Shown one piece after another: positions 20,437 through 31,882 of a stretch of DNA of 64,000 bases (position 1 is its first letter; each line of letters starts with the position of its first letter). Below the pieces are notes generated by a model. That model was not told where the DNA came from and did not search any database. It saw nothing but the letters and a program-made list of their open reading frames with translations. Origin of the DNA: Pseudomonadota bacterium (lineage in GTDB: Bacteria > Pseudomonadota > Gammaproteobacteria > Burkholderiales > Rhodocyclaceae); NCBI GenBank assembly GCA_018262235.1, contig JAGTRY010000009.1, positions 1 through 64,000 on the forward strand, read 5' to 3'. The position numbers and the translations under genes are program-made.

Positions 20437-21150
20437 TCAGACCTGGGGGGACGCTGCCGCCTCGGCGGGGTCCATGCGTTCGAGCCGGTAGCCGAAGTTG
20501 TAGGTCGGGATCACCCGGAAACCGTTCTCCGGCTGCAGTTTCAGTTTGCGGCGCACGCGCGAGACGTGGGTGTCCACGGTCCGCGTCGGAATGTCCGCGC
20601 TGCGCCCCCAGACGGCTTCGAGCAGATGCCCGCGCGAGAGCAAACGACCGAGGTTGCGGAACATGAAGATCGCCAGATCCAGCTCCTTTTCGGTCAGCTC
20701 GATGGGTTCGCCATGCAGGCTGATCAGGCTTTGGGAAGGGTCGATCAGGTAGGGCGGCAGAGCCAGCGGCGCATTCAGCTCGCGCGGTTTGGCCCGGCGC
20801 ATCACGGCGTCGATGCGGGAGACCAGGATGCGCGGGTTGACCGGTTTGATCATGAAGTCGTCGGCACCGGCAGCCAGGCCGATGATGACGTCCTTCTCCG
20901 AATCGAGCGAGGTCGTGAAGATTGCCGGGGTGTCGTCCATCCGGCTCTTGCGCAGCCAGTGCAGGAATTCTTCGCCGGACTGATCGGGGATGAGCCAGTC
21001 CAGCAGGTACAGATCGATGCTTTCGCGCGTGCTGAAGCGTTTGAGGTCGCCGGTGAGGCGGAATTCATGGACTTCGTGACCGGCATTGCGCAAATGGGTG
21101 ACGATCAGCAAGGACTCGGTTGGATTGTCTTCCAGTACCGCTATGCGCAT
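20437..21150 (-). CDS. OmpR-family response regulator (paralogue of 15591-16310)
   Basis: MRIAVLEDNPTES...LYLLDWLIPD..TRTVDTHVSRVRRKLKLQPENGFRVIPTYNFGYRLERMD. Confidence 0.93.
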   Translation of the reverse strand: MRIAVLEDNPTESLLIVTHLRNAGHEVHEFRLTGDLKRFSTRESIDLYLLDWLIPDQSGEEFLHWLRKSRMDDTPAIFTTSLDSEKDVIIGLAAGADDFMIKPVNPRILVSRIDAVMRRAKPRELNAPLALPPYLIDPSQSLISLHGEPIELTEKELDLAIFMFRNLGRLLSRGHLLEAVWGRSADIPTRTVDTHVSRVRRKLKLQPENGFRVIPTYNFGYRLERMDPAEAAASPQV

Positions 21151-21202
21151 TCCCATCTCCAACTAAAGGCTATTTGATTGAATTTTACGGGTTTATCAAT
21201 TT

Positions 21203-21850
21203 TCAGGCAGCAAAATCGGCCACGAAGGGATTGTTGTCGCGTTCTTCACCGAAGCTGGACATCGGCCCGTGACCCGGGATGAAACGGACTTCGCGCCCCA
21301 GCGGCCACAGCTTGAGGCGGATCGAATCGAGCAGTTGCTGGTGATTGCCACGCGGGAAATCGGTGCGCCCGACCGAGCCGGCAAACAGCACGTCGCCGAC
21401 GATGGCGAGCTGCGCGCTGCGGCTGAAGAACACGATGTGGCCCGGGGTGTGGCCCGGGGTGTGGAGCACGTCCAGATGCTCCTTGCCCAGGCTCACGCTG
21501 TCGCCCTCTTCCAGCCACTGGTCAGGCTCGAATCCGGCTACCTGCGGAAAACCGAACATCCGGCACTGCTCGGCCAGACCCTCGATCCAGAAAGCATCTT
21601 CGTGCTGCGGGCCGATGATCGGGACGCCGGCCGCCTGTGCCAGCTCGGCCGATCCGCCGACGTGATCGAGATGGCCGTGGGTGAGCAGGATCTTGCTCAG
21701 CTTCACGCCCGTGGTGGCGATCAGCGCCTGGATGCGGGCGACATCGCCACCGGGGTCGACCACGGCGGCCTCCAGGGTTTCATCGCACCACAAGAGGCTG
21801 CAGTTCTGCTGGAAAGGGGTGACGGGAATGATCTTGTACTGGAGAGCCAT
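21203..21850 (-). CDS. MBL-fold metallo-hydrolase
   Basis: LTHGHLDHVGG, HTPGHTPGHIVFF, GDVLFAGSVGRTDFPRG, PGHGPMS. Confidence 0.92.
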   Translation of the reverse strand: MALQYKIIPVTPFQQNCSLLWCDETLEAAVVDPGGDVARIQALIATTGVKLSKILLTHGHLDHVGGSAELAQAAGVPIIGPQHEDAFWIEGLAEQCRMFGFPQVAGFEPDQWLEEGDSVSLGKEHLDVLHTPGHTPGHIVFFSRSAQLAIVGDVLFAGSVGRTDFPRGNHQQLLDSIRLKLWPLGREVRFIPGHGPMSSFGEERDNNPFVADFAA

Positions 21851-21953
21851 GCGAATTCCTCGGGCGTATTCAAATGGGCAAGGTGCTTGGCGCACAGGTA
21901 CTGGGCGCAGGGCGAGGCGTCAGACGCCGCGCCGCGCGCATTGCCTGTGCGCC

Positions 21954-22718
21954 CTAGAGTCGGGCGCTGCGTCCGCCATCCACGGCCAGGATCTGGCCGG
22001 TGACATAGCTGGCGTCGAGCAGCAGGAAGCGTACTGCGGCGGCGACTTCGTCGGCACGACCGGTACGCTGCAAAAGGGTGTGGCGCACGATGGTCTCGCG
22101 CTGCGCCGGTGGAATCTGGCCATCTTCCGGCCATTCGATGGGGCCGGGCGCGACGCCATTGACCCGCACGTGAGGGGCGAGTTCGATGGCCAGTGAGCGT
22201 GTCAGCCCCTGCAAACCGGCCTTGGCCGCGGAATACACCGGGTAGCCTTCGAGCGGGCGTTCGGCGTGGATATCCACAATGTTCACCACGGCGCCACTGC
22301 TGGCCGCCAGGTGAGGTGCGGCGGCCTGGGTCAGAAACAGCGGGGCCTTGAGGTTGGAGCCGATCAGATCCAGCCAGACCGCTTCATTGATGCTGCCCAG
22401 CGCAGTCGGAAAGAAGCTTGAGGCGTTGTTGACCAGGCCATCGAGCCGGCCGAAACGGGCGATGACTTGTTCCACGAGTGCGGGCAGTGCGCTCGTATCG
22501 AGCAGGTCGGCCTGGAGGACGCAGGTGGAGTCCGGGCGTTGCGTGTCGAGTTCGCCCGCCAGGGCTTGTGCGGCAGCCAGCGAGGCATGGCAGTGGATGG
22601 CGATGCGGCAGCCGGCGGCATGCAGGCCGCGCACGATGGCTGCGCCGACGCGTCGGGCCCCGCCGGTGACGAGGATTACCGGGGCCGGTGTGGGGGTGGA
22701 GGCGGCGCGGGTCGGCAT
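21954..22718 (-). CDS. SDR family, pteridine reductase-like
   Basis: VTGGARRVGAAI, NNASSFFPT, YSAAKAGLQGLTRSLA, APGPI. Confidence 0.85.
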   Translation of the reverse strand: MPTRAASTPTPAPVILVTGGARRVGAAIVRGLHAAGCRIAIHCHASLAAAQALAGELDTQRPDSTCVLQADLLDTSALPALVEQVIARFGRLDGLVNNASSFFPTALGSINEAVWLDLIGSNLKAPLFLTQAAAPHLAASSGAVVNIVDIHAERPLEGYPVYSAAKAGLQGLTRSLAIELAPHVRVNGVAPGPIEWPEDGQIPPAQRETIVRHTLLQRTGRADEVAAAVRFLLLDASYVTGQILAVDGGRSARL

Positions 22719-22726
22719 GGTAGGGG

Positions 22727-23059
22727 TCAGGATTCCCAGGTTACGTCGACGCCATGGCGTGCCGAATGCAGCAGCATGTCCAGCAAGGGCACGGCGCGCT
22801 GGCTGAAATGGATCACCGGTTCCGGATACGCCTGACCGGGTTCCTGTTCCGGTGCTTCGAAGCTTTCGGCCGGGTCGTGTTCGGCCTTGTCCTGCGCGAT
22901 GGCCTCACGCAGTCTGGCGATTGCGTCGTCCAGCTGGGCCACGGTGATGATCCCGCGCGTATCGTCTGGATCCTTGCCAAGGGTCTTGAGCATCAAGCGG
23001 CCAATCTGGCCGAACATGATGACGTCACCATCCGCGTCGGATTTGAAAGTAATCAGCAT
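22727..23059 (-). CDS. DUF1840 domain protein
   Basis: MLITFKSDADGDVIMFGQIGRLMLKTLGKDPDDTRGIIT. Confidence 0.85.
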   Translation of the reverse strand: MLITFKSDADGDVIMFGQIGRLMLKTLGKDPDDTRGIITVAQLDDAIARLREAIAQDKAEHDPAESFEAPEQEPGQAYPEPVIHFSQRAVPLLDMLLHSARHGVDVTWES

Positions 23060-23123
23060 GGCAGTCTTTCGTGTAGCCGGAAGCCGCAAAGATAGCCGGT
23101 TTTCGTCAGACGTGCTGGTGGCT

Positions 23124-23708
23124 TCAGTCACACGCGCCGTTGACGCTGTCGATCAGCACCGGCCAGACGTACTTGAAAGTCTCCGCCGAAGCGCAGCGAC
23201 GCGCGCACTGGCTGTAGGAAATCGTCAGCTGGCGGCCTTGTTCCCAGATCCGCACGGTACAGCCATCAGCGGGGTGGCGCAGCTCGATCGAGGGGCTGCG
23301 TTTGGTTTGCTGGAAACCGTTCCAGTCGAAGTTGCAGCTGCCGTGATCCGGGATGTTGATCTGGGTGTTGAGCACCCTGACTTCGCTGTTGGCAATCTCG
23401 ACCTGGGTCGAGCCGTTATAGCCGGTTTCGTCGCGGAAGGCGCAACGGTGGCGGATGTTGATCGGGCGTGGCGTTTCGCGGATCTGCGCGGTCAGGCGTG
23501 TGCGGTCCACGCGGGACAGCAGGCTGCCCGGTTTGCCCGGCGGGAGCTGCTTGTTCGTCGCGGTACTGCCGGCGTTCATGCCCGGCGCGGATTGCGATGG
23601 CGGCGGGAGCGTTTGCGGCACGGGCTCGGCGGGTGGCGGGGCGGGCGGCGTGGCACAGCTGCCGAGAAGGATCAGACCCATGCTCAAGTGCCATGCCCGG
23701 ATCTGCAT
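23124..23708 (-). CDS. Hypothetical lipoprotein
   Basis: Lipobox LLGSC, Pro-rich linker, Cys-containing C-terminal domain. Confidence 0.7.
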   Translation of the reverse strand: MQIRAWHLSMGLILLGSCATPPAPPPAEPVPQTLPPPSQSAPGMNAGSTATNKQLPPGKPGSLLSRVDRTRLTAQIRETPRPINIRHRCAFRDETGYNGSTQVEIANSEVRVLNTQINIPDHGSCNFDWNGFQQTKRSPSIELRHPADGCTVRIWEQGRQLTISYSQCARRCASAETFKYVWPVLIDSVNGACD

Positions 23709-23709
23709 G

Positions 23710-24330
23710 TCAGCCCCTTCTGAAACCCGCCAGCAGCAATCCGGCGCCGATGAACAGGCTGCCGAAGCCACGATTGAGCCAGCGGATATGCGCCGGGTCG
23801 TGCAGCGCACGCAGGACGCGCGAGGCCAGCAGCGTGTAACCGCTCATCACCACCGAGTCGGTCAACAGCAAGGTGGCGGCGCACACCGCGTACTGCGGCC
23901 ATTGCGCGGCATGCGGATCGATGAATTGGGGCAGGACCGCCAGCATGAAGATGATGCCTTTGGGATTGCTGACATTGATCAGGAAGGCACGCAGCAGCAT
24001 GCCCCAGCGGTCGTATGACGCCGCCGTGTCGAGCTGCATCGGCGTGGCCAGCGCCCGCCATTGCTGGATGCCCAGCCAGATCAGATAGCCCACGCCGAAC
24101 CACTTGATCGCGGCAAACAGGGTTTGTGACGCAGCCAGGATGGCGCCCAGCCCGGCCGCACAGATGGCCACCAGCAGCAGTACGCCGAGCTGCAGGCCGA
24201 AGATGTTCCAGACTGCCCGCCGATAGCCGTGGCGCTGGCCGGCGGCCATGCAGGAAACCGCCCCGGGCCCTGGCGAGAGGCTGATGAGCCAGGCGGCAAC
24301 GAAGAAAGCAAGCCAGGTGTGGAGCGTCAT
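23710..24330 (-). CDS. LysE family translocator
   Basis: SLSPGPGAVSCMAAGQRHGYRRAVWNIFGLQLG. Confidence 0.9.
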   Translation of the reverse strand: MTLHTWLAFFVAAWLISLSPGPGAVSCMAAGQRHGYRRAVWNIFGLQLGVLLLVAICAAGLGAILAASQTLFAAIKWFGVGYLIWLGIQQWRALATPMQLDTAASYDRWGMLLRAFLINVSNPKGIIFMLAVLPQFIDPHAAQWPQYAVCAATLLLTDSVVMSGYTLLASRVLRALHDPAHIRWLNRGFGSLFIGAGLLLAGFRRG

Positions 24331-25205
24331 TTGTGTACGGCAGGAATGGCAAGACGCTTCATTCTGAAACAACGCCACAGCTCGTCAAAGTCATCCTGCT
24401 GCGCGGCAGGCAGCGCCTGCCACAGGGCTTTCAGACCGGTCCGGGCCAGATCGGACAGCGGATGCTGCATCGGGGAACGGATGATCACCATGAAAGCCGC
24501 CAGCGGCGAGGGTGTCAGAAGGAAGCCCGGGCCCAGCGCCGGCAGGGCCGCGCGCAACTCGGCCACGCTGAAGGCCGCGCGCATCGAGTTATGGTAATCG
24601 GTGGTGAACAAGGGCCCTTGTTCCCTTGCATTGCGGTGGGCCATGAAATGCATGGTCTGCGGACGCTTGAGCCGGCCGAAATCAGACAGGTAGACCCGCC
24701 CGCCCGGCTTCAGGATGCGGCGGATCTCCCCAAAGCAGCGGGTCAGCGCGGCCAGATCCGGCAGATGGTGCAGGGAGAAGGTGGACATCACCAGATCGGC
24801 CGAGGCATCGGGCAGATCCGTCAGCTGCGTGATATCCCCCAGCGCAAAGCGCACGTTGCCAAGGCCCTGCGACGCAACATGCGCGCGCGCATCCGCCAGC
24901 ATCCTGGGCGCGAGATCAATGCCCAGGAAATCGGCGTGTGGATTGAGGCGCGCAACCTGGACCAGCTGGGTGGCCGGCCCGCAAGCCAGGTCGATGACAT
25001 GATCGCCGGGGCGGATCAGTTCGCACAGCTGGATGCTGTTGAGCAGGTAGATCTGGCCAATGACACCGTCCTCACGCCCCGCCCGGGCGAACGCCGCCAC
25101 CTGCGCCGGATCATCCATGAGCATCGCCGGCTCGGGTTCACGCGGCGTGACGGAACGCGAAAAGGCTTCGCACACGAGATACTTGAAGAAGGTCAGGCTG
25201 GGCAT
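24327..25205 (-). CDS. Class I SAM-dependent methyltransferase
   Basis: VIDLACGPATQLVQVARLNP, ADLVMSTFSLHHLPD, LKPGGRVYLSDFG. Confidence 0.88.
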   Translation of the reverse strand: MPSLTFFKYLVCEAFSRSVTPREPEPAMLMDDPAQVAAFARAGREDGVIGQIYLLNSIQLCELIRPGDHVIDLACGPATQLVQVARLNPHADFLGIDLAPRMLADARAHVASQGLGNVRFALGDITQLTDLPDASADLVMSTFSLHHLPDLAALTRCFGEIRRILKPGGRVYLSDFGRLKRPQTMHFMAHRNAREQGPLFTTDYHNSMRAAFSVAELRAALPALGPGFLLTPSPLAAFMVIIRSPMQHPLSDLARTGLKALWQALPAAQQDDFDELWRCFRMKRLAIPAVHK

Positions 25206-25324
25206 GGCAGCGTGTGGGGAGTAGGACGCGAGGGAGATTATGCCCGTTTTGCGCCCCTTGCCGAAGATTGGCTCCTGGCGGCGGTTTCAGACCCGCCCGC
25301 CTGAAGAAATCCGGTCAGCGTGGC

Positions 25325-25455
25325 GCTTCGGGCGACGGGTTGCGTCGGGTGGGTTAGCCGCGCCTTGTGCGGCGTAACCCATCGCTTGCCGTCCGCATGG
25401 ACGGCTTGGTCAGCAATGTCGCTGCGCGCCGAATCCACCCTACAACTCGGCGTTT
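25325..25455. repeat. Intergenic repeat of the 'gggtgggtta ... taaccca / gtagggtggatt' type
   Basis: GGGTGGGTTAGCCGCGCC..GGCGTAACCCATCGC and GAATCCACCCTAC segments in noncoding DNA. Confidence 0.45.
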
Positions 25456-25470
25456 CTGGGCGAATACCCC

Positions 25471-26559
25471 TCACGGCATCCGCAAGCCCTTGGCGATGAA
25501 GTTGTGGCCTTTGGATCGGGACAGGTATTCGATGGCCAGGCGTGCCAGATCGGCATCGGAGAGTCCCCAGAAGAAGGGATCGGTGGCGACTTCCAGGCTG
25601 TGCAGGAAGTCTTCGAGGCGCTCAACCGGTTCGGTTTCTGTCGGTCCGAAAATCTGCGCCAGGACCCTGTCGCGTGCCGGATCGACGCCTGCGGCCTGAC
25701 GCCAGACCCAGGGCAGAACCCAGGAACAGGCCAGACCATGCGGGGTGCCTTTGGTCAGGGTGACCGGGTAGGAAATCGCGTGGGCCAGCGCGGTACGGGT
25801 CTGTGACAGGCACAGGCCAGCCTGCCAGGCGGCCTTGGCCAGCTCGACGCGGGCTTTGAGGTTGCCCTGGAAGCGCCAGGCGGTCGGCAATTTGGTGATC
25901 ACCGTACGGGCGGCCTCTACGGCCAGCATGTCGGTCATCGGCGTGGCATTCACGTTCCAGATGGCTTCCAGGGCGTGGGCGAGCGCGTCGAGCGCAGCGT
26001 TGCGCAGCACCAGCCTGGGCAGGCTCAGCGAGAGTTCGGGGTCGATCAGGGCGAGTTCGGGCCACAGGCGCGAGTTGTTCAGGGTGTATTTGGCCTGGTT
26101 GCGATCACGCGTATCCCACACCACCGAAAAGGGGGTGACCTCGCTGCCGGTGCCGGCGGTGGTGGGCACCGCAATGATGCGCATGCGCCGGATCACGGGC
26201 GTGGCATGGGTCAGCAGGTCGAGGAAGTGACCCGATTCCGGCTGGCAGCACAGGGCCTTGGCAAAATCGATGACGCTGCCACCGCCAACGGCGACGATGA
26301 TCTCGGCCTTGCGCTCCTGCCAGACGCGCTGGTGTGTCGCGACGATGTCGGATAATTCGGGGCGGCTCGATACGTTGTCGATGATGTCGACGATGCGGTC
26401 GCCGAGCAAGCTTTTGAGCCGTGCCAGCAGGCCGGAGGTGTGGGCGCTCTGGAAGGTGACCAGCAGCACCCGGCGGCGCCCGACCTGCTCGGGCAGCTTG
26501 TCCAGGGCCCCGGTCCCGAATACCGTGCGAACCGGGTTATGCCACTGAAACGCTGTCAT
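25471..26559 (-). CDS. Iron-containing alcohol dehydrogenase (phosphonoacetaldehyde reductase-like)
   Basis: VAVGGGSVIDFAKAL, VPTTAGTGSEVTPFSVVWD, DALAHALEAIWN, HAISYPVTLTKGTPHGLACS. Confidence 0.85.
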   Translation of the reverse strand: MTAFQWHNPVRTVFGTGALDKLPEQVGRRRVLLVTFQSAHTSGLLARLKSLLGDRIVDIIDNVSSRPELSDIVATHQRVWQERKAEIIVAVGGGSVIDFAKALCCQPESGHFLDLLTHATPVIRRMRIIAVPTTAGTGSEVTPFSVVWDTRDRNQAKYTLNNSRLWPELALIDPELSLSLPRLVLRNAALDALAHALEAIWNVNATPMTDMLAVEAARTVITKLPTAWRFQGNLKARVELAKAAWQAGLCLSQTRTALAHAISYPVTLTKGTPHGLACSWVLPWVWRQAAGVDPARDRVLAQIFGPTETEPVERLEDFLHSLEVATDPFFWGLSDADLARLAIEYLSRSKGHNFIAKGLRMP

Positions 26560-26596
26560 GCTTGCCCCTTTACGCCGCGTCAGGCGCCCCTTGTGC

Positions 26597-28045
26597 TCAA
26601 GCGGGCTGACGCAGATGCCAATCCGTCGTCTGTTGCAACTGGTGTGCGATGTTCAGCAGGCGGGCCTCGCCGAAATAGTTGCCGATCAGCTGCAAGCCCA
26701 CGGGCATTTTGTCTCCCGAAAAACCTGCAGGGGTCGACAGGCCCGGCAAGCCGGCGAGGTTTACCGCGATGGTGTAGATGTCGGCCAGATACATCTGCAC
26801 CGGATCGTCGGCCATCTGGCCGATGCCCCAGGCTGCAGTCGGGGCGACCGGGCCGGCGATCACGTCGCATTGCGTGAGCGCCTGCTGGAAATCTTGCGCG
26901 ATGAGCCGGCGCAGCTGCTGGGCCTTGATGTAGTAGGCGTCGTAGTAGCCATGCGAGAGCACATAGGTGCCGACCAGGATGCGGCGTTTCACTTCGGCGC
27001 CGAAGCCTTCGGAACGGCTCTTCGCGTACATCTCTGCCAGATCCTTGTATTCGCTGGCGCGGTGGCCATAGCGCACGCCGTCGAAACGGCTCAGGTTGGA
27101 GCTGGCCTCGGCTGGCGCGATCACGTAATACGCCGGGATCGCCAGGTGGGTATTGGGCAGGCTGACCTCGACGGTGACCGCACCGAGCTTGCGCAGCTCG
27201 GCCAGGGCTTGCTCGATGGCGGCGCGTACATCATTGGCCAGACCTTCGCCGAAATATTCCTTGGGCAAGCCGATCTTCAGGCCGGCCAGCGGCTGGTTCA
27301 GATCGCGCGTGTAGTCTTCCGTGGCGCGTTCCAGGCTGGTCGAGTCACGCTTGTCGAAACCGGCCATGTGGTTGAGCAACAGCGCGCAGTCTTCGGCGGT
27401 GTGGGCAATCGGCCCGCCCTGATCGAGCGAGCTGGCGTAGGCAATCATGCCGTAGCGCGAGACTACGCCATAGGTCGGCTTGATCCCGGTGACGCCGCAC
27501 AAACCTGCAGGCTGACGGATCGAACCGCCAGTGTCGGTGCCGGTCGCGGCGGGCACCATGCCGGCCGCCACCGCAGCGGCCGAGCCGCCCGAAGAACCGC
27601 CGGGCACCCGGTCCAGGTTCCACGGGTTTTTCACCGGGCCCCAGGCCGAGCTTTCGTTGGTCGAGCCCATCGCGAACTCGTCCATGTTGGTCTTGCCCAG
27701 GCTCACGCAGCCGGCAGCTTTGAGCTGGCTGACCACGTTGGCGTCATACGGGCTGACGAAATTGGCGAGGATCTTCGAGCCGCAGGTGGTGAGTACGCCC
27801 TCGGTGCAGAACAGATCCTTGTGCGCAATCGGCAGGCCGGCGAGCGGGCCGGCGCTGCCGGCGGCAATCGCCGCATCGGCGGCATCGGCGGCTGCCAGCG
27901 CACCGTCGCGGTCGACGGTGATGAAGGCGTTGATGCGCGGGTTCTGCGCGTCGATTTTCGCCAGGTAGTCGGTCACCAGCTCGCGGCTGGAAGTCTTCTT
28001 TTGCGCCAGCGCTTCGGCCAGCGATTTCAGGGTCTGGATGCTCAT
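26597..28045 (-). CDS. gatA: Asp-tRNA(Asn)/Glu-tRNA(Gln) amidotransferase subunit A
   Basis: [54 protein letters not shown]. Confidence 0.97.
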   Translation of the reverse strand: MSIQTLKSLAEALAQKKTSSRELVTDYLAKIDAQNPRINAFITVDRDGALAAADAADAAIAAGSAGPLAGLPIAHKDLFCTEGVLTTCGSKILANFVSPYDANVVSQLKAAGCVSLGKTNMDEFAMGSTNESSAWGPVKNPWNLDRVPGGSSGGSAAAVAAGMVPAATGTDTGGSIRQPAGLCGVTGIKPTYGVVSRYGMIAYASSLDQGGPIAHTAEDCALLLNHMAGFDKRDSTSLERATEDYTRDLNQPLAGLKIGLPKEYFGEGLANDVRAAIEQALAELRKLGAVTVEVSLPNTHLAIPAYYVIAPAEASSNLSRFDGVRYGHRASEYKDLAEMYAKSRSEGFGAEVKRRILVGTYVLSHGYYDAYYIKAQQLRRLIAQDFQQALTQCDVIAGPVAPTAAWGIGQMADDPVQMYLADIYTIAVNLAGLPGLSTPAGFSGDKMPVGLQLIGNYFGEARLLNIAHQLQQTTDWHLRQPA

Positions 28046-28638
28046 TTTGCTTGCACCGAATTTTCCACATATCCGAGCCCGATCTCGACATGGTCGATCA
28101 GGGCGTGGATGAATTTGATATGGATTTCCTGGATGCGGTCGGCATAGCCGAAGTGCGGCACGATGATCTCGGCATCGGCGAGCCCACGCATCTTGCCGCC
28201 ATCCTTGCCCATCAGCAGGATGACCTGCATGTCGCGCGCCTTCGCGGCTTTGGCGGCGGCGAGGATGTTGGCGGAGTTGCCCGAAGTCGAGATGCCGAAG
28301 AACACGTCGCCGGCACGGCCGAGCGCTTCGACCTGACGCGAGAAGATGAATTCGAAGCCGTAGTCGTTGCCCACGCAGGTGATGTGCGAGGGGTCGGAGA
28401 TCGCCAGTGCGCCGAGCGCCGGGCGGTTGTCGCGGTAGCGGCCGGAGAGCTCTTCGGCGAAATGCATGGCGTCGCAGTGCGAGCCGCCGTTGCCGGCCGA
28501 GAGGATCTTGCCGCCAGTTTTCAGGCAATGGACGAGGATGTCGCCAGCCTTGTCGACTTCGGCGAGCAGGGCTTCGTCGGCCAGCACTTTCGTCAGCAGG
28601 GCATGGCCTTCCTGCAGGTGTTGAAGGAGTCGGCTCAT
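28042..28638 (-). CDS. gmhA: SIS-domain phosphoheptose isomerase
   Basis: [66 protein letters not shown]. Confidence 0.93.
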   Translation of the reverse strand: MSRLLQHLQEGHALLTKVLADEALLAEVDKAGDILVHCLKTGGKILSAGNGGSHCDAMHFAEELSGRYRDNRPALGALAISDPSHITCVGNDYGFEFIFSRQVEALGRAGDVFFGISTSGNSANILAAAKAAKARDMQVILLMGKDGGKMRGLADAEIIVPHFGYADRIQEIHIKFIHALIDHVEIGLGYVENSVQAK

Positions 28639-28642
28639 GGTT

Positions 28643-28930
28643 TTACTCGATGACTTTGGGGACCAGATAGAGGCCTTTCTCGGCTTCCGGTGCCACGGCC
28701 TGATAGGCCTCGCGACGATTGGTTTCGGTGACCGTATCCGCGCGCAGGCGCTGGATCAGGTCTTGCGGGTGCGACATCGGGGTGACGCCCGTGGTGTCTA
28801 CAGCCTGCATGGCTTCAATGAGGCCGAAAATCCCGTTGAGTTTGGCCTGGGTGGCTTCAGCTTCAGTGGGGCTAAGTTCGATATGGGCGAGCCGGGCGAT
28901 GCGGTCGACCTGTTTCAGCGAAAGGGACAT
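28643..28930 (-). CDS. gatC: Asp-tRNA(Asn)/Glu-tRNA(Gln) amidotransferase subunit C
   Basis: [55 protein letters not shown]. Confidence 0.95.
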   Translation of the reverse strand: MSLSLKQVDRIARLAHIELSPTEAEATQAKLNGIFGLIEAMQAVDTTGVTPMSHPQDLIQRLRADTVTETNRREAYQAVAPEAEKGLYLVPKVIE

Positions 28931-29047
28931 GAGTGTGCAGCCTCGAAAAACAAAGCCCTTTATCGGGCGGGTAGTTCATTGGAGACAATGGGATAGGGTA
29001 ACATAGAGGGCTATTCCTGTTCCCGGTTTGCGCGGGTCTGATACTAG

Positions 29048-30124
<1,077 letters not shown>

Positions 30125-30251
30125 TTCCGATGGTGGCAGGGCGAGAGGGGCTGGAAGAAGGTCGCACGGCACTGCGGCGTTTCATGTTCATGCTCGCCAA
30201 GCCCGTGTTTTCCGGCTCTTTTTCCCTTTTCCTTCTTTGACCTGACCAGGC

Positions 30252-31271
30252 ATGTCCGCCCACGATCACCAGACGCCTCCGTTCTTCAAGCGCGGCTTGC
30301 CGCCAGGTGCACGTCTGACGATCTATCTGGCCCTGTCTTTTGGCTTGCTGGTGGGCGATCTGCGCCTGCATTACCTCGAAACGCTCAGGCAGGCCTTGTC
30401 GGTACTGACCTATCCCTTGCAGATCGCTGCGGCGACGCCGGCGGATTTCGTGCACAACGCGTCGGATTACTTCAGTGGCCTGGTCAGTTTGCAGCGCGAG
30501 AACGCGCAGCTCAAATCCCAGCAGCTGAACATGGCCAGCAAGGTTTTGTTCAACGAGCAACTGCGTCGTGAGAATGCCGAGCTGCGCGGACTGCTCGACA
30601 TGGCCGATGCGCTCAAGGTGCGTGCCACGGCGGCGGAGATCATCTTTACCGCGCGGGATCCGTTTTCGCGCAAGGTCATCCTCAACAAAGGCAGCCGGCA
30701 GGATATCGAGCCGGGCTCGCCGGTGGTCGATCCGCTCGGGGTGATCGGGCAGGTCACCCGGGTGTTTCCGCTGCACGCGGAAGTCACCCTGCTTTCGGAC
30801 AAGGAACAGGCGATTCCGGTGATCGTCGAACGCAGTGGCTTGCGCGCGGTGATGTTCGGGACCGGCAACGGCTTGATGGAACTGAAATTCCTGGCGGCGA
30901 ATGCCGAAGTGAAGCCCAATGACCGGATCCTCACCTCGGGCCTGGACGGAGTTTTTGCGCCGGGTTTGCCGGTGGCTTCTGTGATCAAGGTGACGCGGGA
31001 CAGTGCCGAATCCTTTGCCCGCATCCTGTGCAAACCGATCGGCAGTGTCGAGCGTAACGGCGCGGTGCTGATCCTCTCCCGACTGGAGCCGCACCTGGAG
31101 CGCCCGGTCGATGACGAAAGCAATGATCCGCGGCGGGCTTCGGGCGGGCGGATCCGTCCGAACAAACCGGCGACCGAGGCTTCGGCGCCGCTGGCTGCCG
31201 GCTCCGCGCCGGTGCCGGCCCAGAGTGCCGTGCCGCAAGCGGTGGCCAGCCCGGCGCACAAGGGGAACTGA
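30252..31271 (+). CDS. mreC: Rod shape-determining protein MreC
   Basis: Position after mreB; N-terminal TM, coiled coil, VILNKGSRQDIEPGSPVVDPLGVIGQV. Confidence 0.95.
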   Translation: MSAHDHQTPPFFKRGLPPGARLTIYLALSFGLLVGDLRLHYLETLRQALSVLTYPLQIAAATPADFVHNASDYFSGLVSLQRENAQLKSQQLNMASKVLFNEQLRRENAELRGLLDMADALKVRATAAEIIFTARDPFSRKVILNKGSRQDIEPGSPVVDPLGVIGQVTRVFPLHAEVTLLSDKEQAIPVIVERSGLRAVMFGTGNGLMELKFLAANAEVKPNDRILTSGLDGVFAPGLPVASVIKVTRDSAESFARILCKPIGSVERNGAVLILSRLEPHLERPVDDESNDPRRASGGRIRPNKPATEASAPLAAGSAPVPAQSAVPQAVASPAHKGN

Positions 31272-31792
31272 TGCAAGCAACCAATAACTCTTCGCGTCTG
31301 CTGCTTCCCGTCCGGATGGGGTTTGTGGTGCTGAGCCTGATTGTGGCGCTCGGTCTGAACTTCGTGCCGGTCGGACGCTTCTATGCCGTGCCGGATTTCA
31401 CGGCCCTGGTGCTGGCCTTCTGGTGCGTGCGTGAACCGCACCGGATCGGCATGGGCACGGCCTTCATCCTCGGGACGCTGGTTGATGTGGTACATGGCGC
31501 GGTGATGGGTCAGCATGCGGCGGCCTACGTGCTGCTGGCCTGGGCTTCGATCATCAATTCACGGCGCTTGCTGTGGTTCTCGCCCGGCGCACAGGCCTTG
31601 CACATGGTGCCCCTGTTCCTGATGGTGCAGATGGTCATGCTGATTTTGCGGCTGCTGGCAGGACACCACTTCCCGGGCTGGGAATATTTCTTCACCTGCT
31701 TTACCACTGCCGCCTTGTGGCTGCCCACCCACTATCTGTTGCTGTTGCCTCAGATGCTGCCGATAGACCGGGATGAGAACCGACCACTTTAG
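31271..31792 (+). CDS. mreD: Rod shape-determining protein MreD
   Basis: Small multi-TM protein following mreC; FILGTLVDVVHGAVMGQHAAAYVLLAW. Confidence 0.93.
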   Translation: MQATNNSSRLLLPVRMGFVVLSLIVALGLNFVPVGRFYAVPDFTALVLAFWCVREPHRIGMGTAFILGTLVDVVHGAVMGQHAAAYVLLAWASIINSRRLLWFSPGAQALHMVPLFLMVQMVMLILRLLAGHHFPGWEYFFTCFTTAALWLPTHYLLLLPQMLPIDRDENRPL

Positions 31793-31882
31793 GACGTGGC
31801 GCATGGCGAGCAGGGTGTCGGCCGCATCCTGTCCGATCCCCGCCCTCCGACGCCCGATTCCCTGCTCCCCACTCTCCAGCAC

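Noticed and set aside
18781-21177. 798-aa plus-strand ORF opposite the FecR and RR genes
   Set aside because: Antisense frame of two well-supported minus-strand genes.
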